Below, in pieces: positions 26,586 to 34,727 of a stretch of DNA of 64,000 bases. Where the stretch lies: positions 2,480,001 to 2,544,000 of the forward strand of contig NZ_NEVJ01000003.1 of assembly GCF_002261425.1 (NCBI RefSeq). Direction: 5' to 3'. The position numbers were made by a program, and so were the translations under genes. A model generated the notes under the pieces. That model was not told where the DNA came from. It saw only the letters and a program-made list of their open reading frames with translations, and ran no database searches. Within the stretch, counting starts at the first letter, position 1; each line of letters begins with the position of its first letter. The DNA comes from Bordetella genomosp. 9. GTDB lineage: Bacteria > Pseudomonadota > Gammaproteobacteria > Burkholderiales > Burkholderiaceae_B.

Positions 26586-27653
26586 CTATAAGTCGAGGAC
26601 GAGCTTCTCCGTCTGGCAACGGGATACGCAGGGGACGACCAGCTGGTTCGATGCGCGTTCGGCGGCCGTCAGATATACGTCGCGATGCTCCGGCGTCCCG
26701 GAAACGACGTCGAGCACGCAGGCACCGCAGGCGCCGGATTCGCAGCCGCTTTCCAGTACCAGCCCCGATGCGCGCAACGCCGCGAGCATGGTCTGGCCCG
26801 CCGATACCGGCACGCGTCGGCCGCTGCGGCCCAGTTCGACGACGAAGGGCGTGTCGGCCGCTGCGACCTCGCCGGCGAAGAATTCGAAATGGAAGCGGTC
26901 CGTCGCGCTCTGTGCCTCGGCGTGCGCCCGCACGAAGTTCATCATGGGCGTCGGCCCGCAGCAGTACACGGCGGTGTCGGGGGCAGCGCGATCGAGCTCC
27001 GCCCGCAGGTCATAGAAGCCACCCGCGGCGCTGTCGCAATGGATATGCACGTCGTGGAAGCGCGCACAGGCTTCGAGCTCCGGTCCGAAGGCGATGTCTT
27101 CCGGCGCACGGCACATATGCACCAGCCGCGCGGACTGCCCGTGCGTGCGCAGGACGTCCAGCATGGCCAGGATGGGCGTCAGCCCGATACCGCCCGACAG
27201 GAAGAGATAGCCCGGCTGGCCGAGCGCCAGCGGGAAGTTGTTGCGGGGCGTCGAGATCCGCAAGCGGGCGCCTTCCTGGGCGTTGTGCCCTATCCACGCG
27301 CTGCCGCCCCGGCCGCCGGCCATGATCTTGACCCCCAGCCGATAGCGGCGGGCGTCGTGCAGGGGACCGCACAGGGAATAGTGGCGCGCCACGCCGGGGC
27401 CACACTCCACCGCCACGTGTGCGCCGGCGGCATAGGGCGGCAGCGCTTGGCCATCCGGTGCGCCCAGTTCGATCAGCAGCACGTCGCCGGGCTCGCGCCG
27501 CACGCCACGGACGACGACGTCGAGCCAGCCGCCCTCGTCTTGCGCCCGCTGCCCTGCCTCCGCGGCCGCCAGCGGTTTCGTCCGCGGGTCCGTGCGCGTA
27601 TCCATCCCCGGGGCCGCCTGGGAGTCCATCGGAGGGTCTGTCGGCTTGTTCAT
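26586..27653 (-). CDS. Phthalate dioxygenase reductase-type flavin/[2Fe-2S] reductase
   Basis: A 355-residue reductase. An extra N-terminal segment of about 40 residues precedes the FMN domain (RHYSLCGP, 90-97), the NAD domain (SGGIGLTP; CCGPTPMM) and a C-terminal plant-type ferredoxin with Cys304, Cys309, Cys312 and Cys342. It passes electrons from NAD(P)H to a Rieske-type oxygenase or demethylase. No Rieske oxygenase subunit occurs in the window, so its partner is missing or encoded elsewhere. ATG 27653 overlaps the nitroreductase stop (ATGA), giving coupled translation. Confidence 0.92.
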   Translation of the reverse strand: MNKPTDPPMDSQAAPGMDTRTDPRTKPLAAAEAGQRAQDEGGWLDVVVRGVRREPGDVLLIELGAPDGQALPPYAAGAHVAVECGPGVARHYSLCGPLHDARRYRLGVKIMAGGRGGSAWIGHNAQEGARLRISTPRNNFPLALGQPGYLFLSGGIGLTPILAMLDVLRTHGQSARLVHMCRAPEDIAFGPELEACARFHDVHIHCDSAAGGFYDLRAELDRAAPDTAVYCCGPTPMMNFVRAHAEAQSATDRFHFEFFAGEVAAADTPFVVELGRSGRRVPVSAGQTMLAALRASGLVLESGCESGACGACVLDVVSGTPEHRDVYLTAAERASNQLVVPCVSRCQTEKLVLDL

Positions 27654-28270
27654 GACGCCTCGCACCAGGTCGTGAACGCCGCGGGATTCATCGGTGGGCG
27701 CGGGCGGGCCGGCCGCTCCGGGTTGCGATAGCCCACATTGATGACGCCCATCAACCGGGCGTCCGACCCTTCCAGGCCGAGCAGCGCGCGCACTTCCGGC
27801 GACTCCGCCAACTCGCCCGTGGTCAGCAGCGTGTCCACCCCCGACGCGGCGAGCGACAGCATCAAGGTCTGCACCGCGGCAGCCACCGCGTAACGCTCTT
27901 CGGCCTCGCTGACCTTCGGGTTTCCCATCGCCGGCATGCACACCGCCACGATCATGACGGGCGCGTCATAGGCACGCTGGATCGCCTTCGCCACGTCACG
28001 GTTGACTCTAGCCGCGGCGGCCTCGTAGGCGGCCGCCAGCCGTGCGCGTCCCTCGCCGGCGAACACATGGAAGCGCCACGGTTCGGTGCGATGGTGATTG
28101 GGCGCCTGGATGGCATCCGCGATGGCCGCCTCGACCAGGCGCCTGGGCACCGGCTTCTGCTCGTAGGCATAGATGGACCGGCGCGCGGCGACAACGGCAT
28201 GGAAGCCTGCCGCCAGGGCGTCATCGCCGGCGGCCATGGGCGCGACACGCGGGGAGAGATCTGTGTTCAT
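27650..28270 (-). CDS. Nitroreductase family protein
   Basis: A 206-residue flavoprotein of the nitroreductase fold. It shows the FMN-binding start RRSIYAYEQKPVPRRLVEAAI, APNHHRTEPWRFHVF, and the later GVDTLLTTGEL segment. The family includes RutE-like 3-hydroxypropionate-forming enzymes, nitro reducers and enone reducers. It is the first gene of the nine-gene leftward operon; operator site 3 lies 49 bases before the start. ATG 28270 is chosen by homology, since there is no strong ribosome site. Its link to RidA and an alpha/beta hydrolase recalls the Rut gene set, but no RutA-like oxygenase is present. Confidence 0.88.
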   Translation of the reverse strand: MNTDLSPRVAPMAAGDDALAAGFHAVVAARRSIYAYEQKPVPRRLVEAAIADAIQAPNHHRTEPWRFHVFAGEGRARLAAAYEAAAARVNRDVAKAIQRAYDAPVMIVAVCMPAMGNPKVSEAEERYAVAAAVQTLMLSLAASGVDTLLTTGELAESPEVRALLGLEGSDARLMGVINVGYRNPERPARPRPPMNPAAFTTWCEAS

Positions 28271-28318
28271 GGATGGACAACCGGGAATGTTGCGGGGGCG
28301 TGAATTAAAGTATATCTT

Positions 28319-28332
28319 ACTGGCATGCCAAT
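28319..28332. promoter_or_regulatory. Palindrome ACTGGCATGCCAAT, proposed GntR operator (site 3)
   Basis: This variant differs from ATTGGTATGCCAAT at two positions, and its core TGGCATGCCA is a perfect palindrome. It sits in the 110-base spacer between two divergent operons (nitroreductase leftward, solute receptor rightward), next to an AT-rich TTAAAGTATAT stretch that may be a promoter. Confidence 0.68.
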
Positions 28333-28380
28333 GATACATGCCTTTGCAGCACATTTGTCAACGACTCAAGGGGTATCGAT

Positions 28381-29433
28381 ATGAAATCGCATCGTTTGAT
28401 CGCGGCCGCCGCGATCGCCATCGTCATTGCGGCAACCGGCGCGGGCACCGCGCGCGCCGAAGAAGTCGTCCTGGCCACCTGGGGCGGGACCTGGGGCAAG
28501 GCCATCGCCGAACAGGCGATCGCGCCCTTCGAAAAGGCAACGGGGATCAAGGTCCGCGTGGTATCAGGCGTGTCCCTGGTCAATATCCAGATGATCGCGG
28601 CGCAGCGCGCCAGCCCGAAGATAGACCTGGTGATGGCGACGTCACAGGATGCGATCACCGCCTACGACGATGGCTTGCTCGCGCCCCTGGATCCGGCACG
28701 GGTCGGCGCGCTCGCCAGCATGCCGGCGTTCGGCGCGCCGCGCGACGCCCAAGGCAAGGTCATGTTCGCCGGCATTTGGGTATACCCCTATGGCATCGTC
28801 TACCGCACCGACAAGGTCCAACAACCTATCACCTGTTGGAAGGACCTGTGGCGGCCGGACCTGGCGAACAAGGTAGGCGTTTCATCGCCTCGCTATATGA
28901 ACGGCCTGTTCCTGTTGATGAGCAACCGCATGGCCGGCGGCAACGAGCAGGACGTGACGCCCGGCCTGGACCTGATCAAGAAGATGGGCCGCAACCTGTT
29001 GGCGGTGTCCGACGATTCCGCCAGCCAACAGCGGTTGCTGGCGCAGGGCGAGGTCTGGGCGGTCCCGATGGTGTCGAGCGCCGCGTACAAACTGATTGAC
29101 GAAGGCGTCAAGGCAAGTTTCGTCATTCCCTGCGAAGGCGCGCCTGCCGGCATGGACGTGATCGCATTGGTGAAGAACGCGCCGCACCCGCAGGCCGCCA
29201 CCCGGTTCATGGATTTCTTCCTGGGCGCGGACGTCATCGCCAACGTCACCCGGGAGTTGAAGATCACACCGGTCAACCGCGACGCCAAGCTGACCCCGGA
29301 GCATGCCAGGTATACGGTGTCGGACGAAGCCTTCGGAAAATTGGTCCGCTTCGACGAGCGCGCCGTCATCGCGAACCGCGCCGCGTGGCAAGACCTGTGG
29401 GACCGGCAGATCGCCCCCATGACGCTGCGTTGA
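28381..29433 (+). CDS. ABC transporter substrate-binding protein, PotD/AfuA-like
   Basis: A 350-residue periplasmic receptor: signal peptide to about residue 26 (GTARA), then EEVVLATWGGTWGKAIAEQAIAPFEKATGIKV, typical of the spermidine/putrescine/iron-type group. Two Cys in the mature protein (ITCWKDL and VIPCEGA) could form a disulfide. AAGGGG stands before ATG 28381. No permease genes are adjacent; the ABC genes at 35.9-38.8 kb lack a receptor gene and share the operator motif, so this receptor probably serves them. Confidence 0.9.
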   Translation: MKSHRLIAAAAIAIVIAATGAGTARAEEVVLATWGGTWGKAIAEQAIAPFEKATGIKVRVVSGVSLVNIQMIAAQRASPKIDLVMATSQDAITAYDDGLLAPLDPARVGALASMPAFGAPRDAQGKVMFAGIWVYPYGIVYRTDKVQQPITCWKDLWRPDLANKVGVSSPRYMNGLFLLMSNRMAGGNEQDVTPGLDLIKKMGRNLLAVSDDSASQQRLLAQGEVWAVPMVSSAAYKLIDEGVKASFVIPCEGAPAGMDVIALVKNAPHPQAATRFMDFFLGADVIANVTRELKITPVNRDAKLTPEHARYTVSDEAFGKLVRFDERAVIANRAAWQDLWDRQIAPMTLR

Positions 29434-29479
29434 GCCGCCGCATCCAGCCATCCCGTCAACCACCCTTTTGGAATCGGAT

Positions 29480-30289
29480 ATGCCTTTCATCACGGCCAAC
29501 GGTATACGTACCTTCTTCCGCAGCGTCGGGGAAGGACCTCCCCTGCTCCTGATCGCAGGCAACGGCATGGACCATAAGGCCTTCGACGAGCAGTTGCCGT
29601 TATTCGCCCGCGATTTCCGGTGCATCGTCTACGACATGCGCGGTGTCGGGCAGAGCGATATCCCGGACGACGGATACACGATCAAGGAAATGGCGAAGGA
29701 TGCCCTCGCGCTGCTGGACGCGCTGGACATTCCCGCCTGCCACGTCGGCGGCTATTCTCTGGGCGGCGCGATCGCGCTGGAATGCGCCCTGGCGGCCCCG
29801 CGCCGCATCAGGACGCTGTCGCTGTACGCGAGCTACGATCGTCCGGACCCCTACTTGCGGTTGCGCTACGACCTGCTGATCAAGGTGCTGGAAGACGCCA
29901 CGCCCGAGATCTGGGCGCTCTTCAGCGCCTACTCCGCCTTTGGCGAAGCCTACGTCAACGCCAACGAGGCGAGCGTACGGCAGGAAATCGCGCGGCGCGT
30001 GGCGCGTGGGGCGCAGGACGATGCGCGCGCCACGCGCGGGCTGATGGGGCACTACCAGGCGATCCTGTCGCATGACGTGGCCGACCGGCTCGGCGAAATC
30101 AAGGTGCCGACCTGGATCGCCGCCGGCTCGGACGACCACGTCATGCCGCCGCACTATGCAAGGCGCATGCATGCGGCGATCGCGGGTTCGCGCCTGGAGA
30201 TTTTTCCCGATCGGCCGCATCGCCTACTGAATTTCCACGCCGAGCCTTTCACGGCGCGGGCCCACGACTTTCTGCTGGAACACAGGTAG
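29480..30289 (+). CDS. Alpha/beta hydrolase
   Basis: A 269-residue alpha/beta-hydrolase. The nucleophile is Ser93 in GYSLGG, the acid is Asp218 or Asp219 in GSDDHVMP and the base is His247 in PDRPHRL; the oxyanion region is LLLIAGNGMD. It resembles ester, enol-lactone or carbamate hydrolases (RutD, PcaD type) of about 270 residues. It follows the solute receptor gene by 46 bases and is four bases from folE, so the three are cotranscribed. The substrate is unknown; ring-opened amide or lactone products would fit the context. Confidence 0.9.
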   Translation: MPFITANGIRTFFRSVGEGPPLLLIAGNGMDHKAFDEQLPLFARDFRCIVYDMRGVGQSDIPDDGYTIKEMAKDALALLDALDIPACHVGGYSLGGAIALECALAAPRRIRTLSLYASYDRPDPYLRLRYDLLIKVLEDATPEIWALFSAYSAFGEAYVNANEASVRQEIARRVARGAQDDARATRGLMGHYQAILSHDVADRLGEIKVPTWIAAGSDDHVMPPHYARRMHAAIAGSRLEIFPDRPHRLLNFHAEPFTARAHDFLLEHR

Positions 30290-30293
30290 CGCC

Positions 30294-31025
30294 GTGCTGA
30301 CACGATACTCACCCGTTCGATTCGCCACGCAGGCAGGCACCGACCCGAGCCTGACGGTGGCGGACCGCATCCGCCGGCGCCTGCGCGACGCCGGCGTCCG
30401 CTACCATGCCAATGACAACATCGCGCCATACATCGAACCTGGCGAGCTGGCCGCGCTGCAGGATGAAGTGGCCGGCAAGCTCCAGGAAGTACTGGAATCG
30501 CTGGTCATAGACACGGTCGGCGACCACAACACTCTGGATACCGCGGCGCGCGTGGCGCGCATGTTCATTCAGGAAACCTTCCAGGGCCGCTATCTGCCGC
30601 GTCCCGATATCACACAGTTTCCCAATGCTGAACGCCTGGACCAGTTGATGGTCGTCGGCCCGATCCGCATCCGCAGCGCGTGCTCGCACCACATGTGTCC
30701 CATCCTGGGCCATGTCTGGATAGGCGTACTGCCCAACCCCGACTCGCGCCTGATCGGCCTTTCCAAATATGCACGGTTGTGCGACTGGATCCTGGGGCGT
30801 CCACAGATCCAGGAAGAAGCGATATCGATGCTCGCCGACGAGCTGGAAGCCCAGGTCCGTCCGGACGGGCTCGGGATACTGATGGAAGCCGACCACCTGT
30901 GCATGCAGTGGCGCGGCGTCAAGCAACATGAAACGATGATGCGCAGCAGCCTCATGCGAGGCCGGTTGCTGGAAGACAGCGACCTGCGCAGGCAGTTCAT
31001 CGATCTGGCGCGACACGGCCGATAA
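30294..31025 (+). CDS. folE: GTP cyclohydrolase I (FolE) family protein
   Basis: A 243-residue type I GTP cyclohydrolase. Zinc ligands Cys130, His133 (ACSHHMCP) and Cys203 (HLCMQWRGV) are intact, as are VIGLSK-like LIGLSKYAR and the QIQEE helix. Canonical enzymes convert GTP to dihydroneopterin triphosphate. The CSHH (not CEHH) motif, the extra Cys135 and the divergent N-terminus mark it as an atypical copy, and its place inside a catabolic operon is unusual. GTG 30294 is the start, with AGGT seven bases before it, four bases after the hydrolase stop. It may supply a pterin locally or act on a purine-like pathway compound; both are inference. Confidence 0.85.
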   Translation: MLTRYSPVRFATQAGTDPSLTVADRIRRRLRDAGVRYHANDNIAPYIEPGELAALQDEVAGKLQEVLESLVIDTVGDHNTLDTAARVARMFIQETFQGRYLPRPDITQFPNAERLDQLMVVGPIRIRSACSHHMCPILGHVWIGVLPNPDSRLIGLSKYARLCDWILGRPQIQEEAISMLADELEAQVRPDGLGILMEADHLCMQWRGVKQHETMMRSSLMRGRLLEDSDLRRQFIDLARHGR

Positions 31026-31074
31026 CGCGGCGCGCCATGGCCAGGCACCCACCAACGCAAGCAAGGACAAGAGG

Positions 31075-32103
31075 ATGAGCACGATGAATACGACACCACC
31101 CGTGGAGACGCAAGGCACACGCATTCCGCTGCTGGATCTGACCCGCCTGCGGCACCCCGACATCGACGTCCGCCGGAAGCTCGGCCGCGAACTGGCGGAG
31201 CTCTGTCGAACCGTCGGTTTCTTCTACATCGTCAATCATGGCGTGGACGTGGCGAAGATCGACGGCATGTTCTACCAGGCGAAGCGCTTCTTCGCCCTGC
31301 CCGAACATGAGAAAGTCGCCCTGTCCATGACGAGCAACCCGCACTGGCGCGGCTATCTGCCCATGAGAATGCTCGGCAACGACGCCGAGATGAAGGGCAA
31401 TATGCTGGAGAGCTTCCATGTCTGGCAGGAGCATGCCGATGACGACCCGGGACTGCTGGCGAACAAGCCACTGCACGCGCGAAATATCTGGCCGGCGGCG
31501 CTGCCCGGCTTGCGGCCGGCGGCGCTTGCCTATGTCGCCGAGGTCACCGAGCTGGCAAAACAGATGATGCGGCTGGCCGCGCTAGGCCTGGACCTGCCTG
31601 AAGACACGTTCGTGCGCTATTTCACGAATCCGATCTCGCTGCTGCGCCTGATCCACTATCCGCCGCAGCAGCCGGCCGACCCGGCCGACATCTATGGCAC
31701 CCGGCCGCATACCGACAATGGCGCATTTACCCTGTTGGCGCAGGACCAGACCGGCGGACTGGAGATCATGGGCCCGGACGGCGACTGGCTTCCCGTCCCG
31801 CCCGTCGCGGGCAGCTTCGTGATCAACCTGGGCGAGATGATGAAGGTCTGGACCAACGGCCTGTTCCGCGCCACGCCGCACCGGGTGATCAACAAGTTCG
31901 GCAAGGACCGCTATTCCAGCCCGTTCTTCCTTAACCCGGATTACGACCATGTGGTCGCGCCGGTGATGCACGGCGAAGCGGGCGCGGTGGAGCCCGTGTT
32001 CCACACCACCGTGGGCCGAGACGAGGCCGCGACGTGCGGAGAAATCCTGACGCGGCTGTACCGCCGCATATGGCCGTCGGCGCTGGAGGGACAGGTCAAG
32101 TAG
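31075..32103 (+). CDS. Isopenicillin N synthase-family Fe(II)/2-oxoglutarate oxygenase
   Basis: A 342-residue oxygenase of the IPNS/flavanone hydroxylase group. It has the N-terminal DIOX_N block (IPLLDLTRL, GFFYIVNHGV) and a C-terminal iron site of His212 and Asp214 (RPHTDNGAFTLL) and His269 (ATPHRVIN), with the co-substrate RxS motif Arg279-Ser281. Bacterial relatives hydroxylate small compounds, including pyrimidine bases, or form ethylene. AAGGAC precedes ATG 31075; a second ATG lies at 31084. It ends the rightward four-gene unit after folE and is followed by a hairpin. Confidence 0.9.
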   Translation: MSTMNTTPPVETQGTRIPLLDLTRLRHPDIDVRRKLGRELAELCRTVGFFYIVNHGVDVAKIDGMFYQAKRFFALPEHEKVALSMTSNPHWRGYLPMRMLGNDAEMKGNMLESFHVWQEHADDDPGLLANKPLHARNIWPAALPGLRPAALAYVAEVTELAKQMMRLAALGLDLPEDTFVRYFTNPISLLRLIHYPPQQPADPADIYGTRPHTDNGAFTLLAQDQTGGLEIMGPDGDWLPVPPVAGSFVINLGEMMKVWTNGLFRATPHRVINKFGKDRYSSPFFLNPDYDHVVAPVMHGEAGAVEPVFHTTVGRDEAATCGEILTRLYRRIWPSALEGQVK

Positions 32104-32113
32104 GCCCAGGCCG

Positions 32114-32131
32114 GCGCCCCGAAGGGGGCGC
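32114..32131. terminator. Hairpin between convergent oxygenase and Bug genes
   Basis: GCGCCCC (32114-32120) and GGGGCGC (32125-32131) form a 7-base stem with a GAAG loop. It lies 10 bases after the oxygenase stop and before the end of the convergent Bug gene. There is no T-run. Confidence 0.55.
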
Positions 32132-32168
32132 TGGACCGGGCCGATCGAAAGAGCCAGGGCAGGCCTCC

Positions 32169-33191
32169 CTACTGCTGGCGTGCACGCAGATTCTGTTCGT
32201 CGGCGATCGCACGATATCGCGCAGTTTCCTGCTTGAGTTTCGTGGCGAAGGCCTCGGGACTGCTGGCGACCACGTCCAACCCCATCTCGGCCAGCTTGGC
32301 CTGGGCCTCCGGCCGGCGCAGGGTCGCCGCGATGCCCTTGTTCAAAGCCGCGATGACGGCGGGGGGCGTATTCGCGGGAGCAAGAAATCCGTACCACGCG
32401 GACTCTTCCAGATCGCCCAACCCCGATTCAGCCACCGTGGGCACCGCGGGCGTCATCGGCGTGCGGGCCTTGGTGATGGTCGCGAGCAGCTTGATCCGCT
32501 TGTCCTGCATCTGCTGCAAGGCCGAAGGCAGGTTCATCATGCCCAGTTGCACCTGGTCGCCCATGACGCCCAGCATGATCTCGGCCTGCCCCCTGAACGG
32601 CACTTCCAGGAACTCGACCTTGGCCCGCTGAGCCAGCTGCACCAGGACAAACTGGCTCTGGCTGCCCAGGCCGCTGGTCCCGAAGCTGATCTTCTGGCCG
32701 GATTTGCGTGCCTGGTCGAATAATTCGCCCAGGGAAACCGCCGGCAGGCTCGCCGGTGCGATAAACGCGTACGGGGTCGTGCCGACCAGGATAACCGGCG
32801 ACAGGTCCTTCAAGGTATCGAAGGGCAGGTCATCCCTGACCGCGGGCGTCGTAGTCAGGCCGTTGGCCTGCAGCAATAGGGTGTAGCCGTCCGGCTGGGC
32901 GCGCACCACGGTATTGGTGCCGATGATGCCCGCGGCGCCGGAACGATTCTCCACGAAGACGGCCTTGTAGTCCGACACCTCGGGCAATGTCGCGGCCACC
33001 AGTCGTGCCAGCGAATCGATGGTGGAACCCGCCGAGAATGGCACGACGATGCGCAATGGCTTTTCCGCAAGCGCGGATGCCCCGGGAAGCGCCAGCAGCG
33101 CGGCGGCGGCCAGCAAGCGGAATGCGTCCCGCCGCGTACAGGACCCGGCGGACAAGGGAACAATGGGGGGATGCGACACAGGCTTCGACAT
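32169..33191 (-). CDS. Bug/TctC-type receptor with Tat-like signal
   Basis: A 340-residue Bug-family receptor. The N-terminus contains TRRDAFRLLAAAALLALPGASALA, a long signal with twin arginines. The mature part begins KPLRIVVPFSAGSTIDSLARL and has the loop AQPDGYTLLLQANG. PFSAGS replaces the usual PYPPGG. GGAG seven bases upstream supports ATG 33191. It lies 194 bases beyond the end of the amidohydrolase pair, separated by a hairpin, so it may have its own transcript. It is the fourth orphan Bug protein of the window. Confidence 0.9.
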   Translation of the reverse strand: MSKPVSHPPIVPLSAGSCTRRDAFRLLAAAALLALPGASALAEKPLRIVVPFSAGSTIDSLARLVAATLPEVSDYKAVFVENRSGAAGIIGTNTVVRAQPDGYTLLLQANGLTTTPAVRDDLPFDTLKDLSPVILVGTTPYAFIAPASLPAVSLGELFDQARKSGQKISFGTSGLGSQSQFVLVQLAQRAKVEFLEVPFRGQAEIMLGVMGDQVQLGMMNLPSALQQMQDKRIKLLATITKARTPMTPAVPTVAESGLGDLEESAWYGFLAPANTPPAVIAALNKGIAATLRRPEAQAKLAEMGLDVVASSPEAFATKLKQETARYRAIADEQNLRARQQ

Positions 33192-33259
33192 GACAGGCTC
33201 CAGTTGCTGGAACATCGATAAGCGGCGTGCCGGAACGTCGCGGCCCCGCTGGATGGAAA

Positions 33260-33284
33260 CCCCGCGGCCATCGCGGCCGCGGGG
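33260..33284 (-). terminator. GC-rich hairpin after the amidohydrolase pair
   Basis: CCCCGCGGCC (33260-33269) and GGCCGCGGGG (33275-33284) form a perfect 10-base stem with a 5-base loop. It would end or attenuate leftward transcription before the Bug gene. Confidence 0.5.
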
Positions 33285-33385
33285 ATGACGAATGGGATGA
33301 CGAACGGGAATAGCGGACTGCGATGGCGAACGACGATGGCCATGGCGATGGCAAAAGGCGAACGATCGCCGTGGCCGCCAGGCTG

Positions 33386-34717
33386 TCAGGCAGCGCGCCG
33401 CAATATCGCCGTCGATACCGAGAATCCGCGCTCATGCGCCATGCGCCGGCGCTCGGGCGACGGCGACGCGGGGCGCTCGACCTGCTCGCCGCCCTTGTAG
33501 ACCGCGCGGATGCGCTTGGGGTCCGCGAGGATGCCGATATTGATCAGGGGATCGCCGTCGACGACCAGGAAGTCGGCCCACCGTCCCGGCGCCAGCGTGC
33601 CGACCCGGTCTTCCCAACCCAGCGCTCTGGCATTGTTGGCGGTGGCGGCGACGATGGCGTCCATCGGCCGCATGCCCAGCAACTCGACCATCAACTCCAG
33701 TTCCCGGCTGTGCCATTCCCCGTACGGGGTGACCGCGAAGCCCGACTCGGATCCCATCATCATCGGGATGCCCGCCTCGATGCACCGGGTGTGGATCCTG
33801 ACCAGGGCATCCAGTTCGCGGCGCTTGTGCTCGATGTAGTTCGGATCCACGCCCACCTCGCTGCCGTGCTGCACGATGTTGGCGGCGAAGGTCATGGTGG
33901 GACAGATGGGAATGCCAAGATCGCGCACCATGCCGACGTCTTCCGCCTTCATGTAGGAGGCATGGATAAGCCAGTCCACGCCCGCACGCGCCGCCATGGC
34001 CACGGTGCCGGCATAGCGCGCGTGGATGGTGACCTTGCGGCCCAGTTGGTGGGACATCTGCACGATGGCCGTCATTTCGTCGGCGGTGAAGCACGGGCCG
34101 GCGTCCAGATTGGATTCCTGCGCCTGGCTGTCGCCGCTGATCTTCACCACGTCGACGCGGTTCTTGACCTGCCGCCGCACCTCTTGCAGCATGTCGTCCC
34201 GGTTGTGGCACAGGACGCCTTCCGCCGAGACCGGCATGCCCAGCCAGCTGGGAAAATAGTCGGCGAAACCCCCATCCGCGCTGATATGCCGGCCGCCGGC
34301 CGCGACCCGGGGCCCCGGGTACATGCCGTTCAGGATGGCGTCGCGACAGGTCACCGCCACGTTCCAGGTGGAGCCCGGATCGCAGATGGTCGTCACGCCG
34401 CTTTGCAGGACCTTGCCGGCATTCCAGACGGCGCGCACGGCGGCCCACTCGGCGCCGCCGTAGACGTCGATTTCCTCGGCCGCCCTACCCTCGCCATAGG
34501 AGATATGGCAGTGGGTGTCGATCAACCCCGGCATGATGGTGGCGCCGCGCGTATCCACGGCTTCGTCCGCGGGTGCTTCGGCGGCGGCGGGCCGCGCCTT
34601 GCCCTGCCACACCGCGACCACCCGGCCGTCGGCGACGCGCATGTTGCCGTTCTCGATGGCCAGGCCACCGGTGCCATCGATCAGCGTGGCACCAAGGAAG
34701 TCGAGGATCTTCGCCAT
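33386..34717 (-). CDS. Amidohydrolase superfamily protein (Xaa-Pro dipeptidase/imidazolonepropionase-like)
   Basis: A 443-residue metal-dependent hydrolase. Metal-site landmarks are His69 and His71 (DTHCH), the carboxylatable Lys192 (VVKISGD), His232 (TIHAR) and His252 (LIHAS). The usual last ligand Asp in a GTD-type motif is replaced by Glu324 (MGSESG). The C-terminal GTLAPGRWADFLVVDGDPL is standard. Such enzymes open cyclic amides or cleave peptides and amide-linked compounds. AAGGGAAAGCC precedes ATG 34717. It follows the other amidohydrolase gene by 10 bases, and both lie downstream of operator site 4. Confidence 0.9.
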   Translation of the reverse strand: MAKILDFLGATLIDGTGGLAIENGNMRVADGRVVAVWQGKARPAAAEAPADEAVDTRGATIMPGLIDTHCHISYGEGRAAEEIDVYGGAEWAAVRAVWNAGKVLQSGVTTICDPGSTWNVAVTCRDAILNGMYPGPRVAAGGRHISADGGFADYFPSWLGMPVSAEGVLCHNRDDMLQEVRRQVKNRVDVVKISGDSQAQESNLDAGPCFTADEMTAIVQMSHQLGRKVTIHARYAGTVAMAARAGVDWLIHASYMKAEDVGMVRDLGIPICPTMTFAANIVQHGSEVGVDPNYIEHKRRELDALVRIHTRCIEAGIPMMMGSESGFAVTPYGEWHSRELELMVELLGMRPMDAIVAATANNARALGWEDRVGTLAPGRWADFLVVDGDPLINIGILADPKRIRAVYKGGEQVERPASPSPERRRMAHERGFSVSTAILRRAA

Positions 34718-34727
34718 GGCTTTCCCT

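Noticed and set aside
30411..30424. TACCATGCCAATG inside folE as another GntR site
   Set aside because: Only a half match, inside coding sequence, with no symmetric left arm.
28381..32103. A complete Rut pyrimidine degradation operon
   Set aside because: RidA, hydrolase and nitroreductase relatives are present, but there is no RutA/RutB/RutF-like gene and the order differs.
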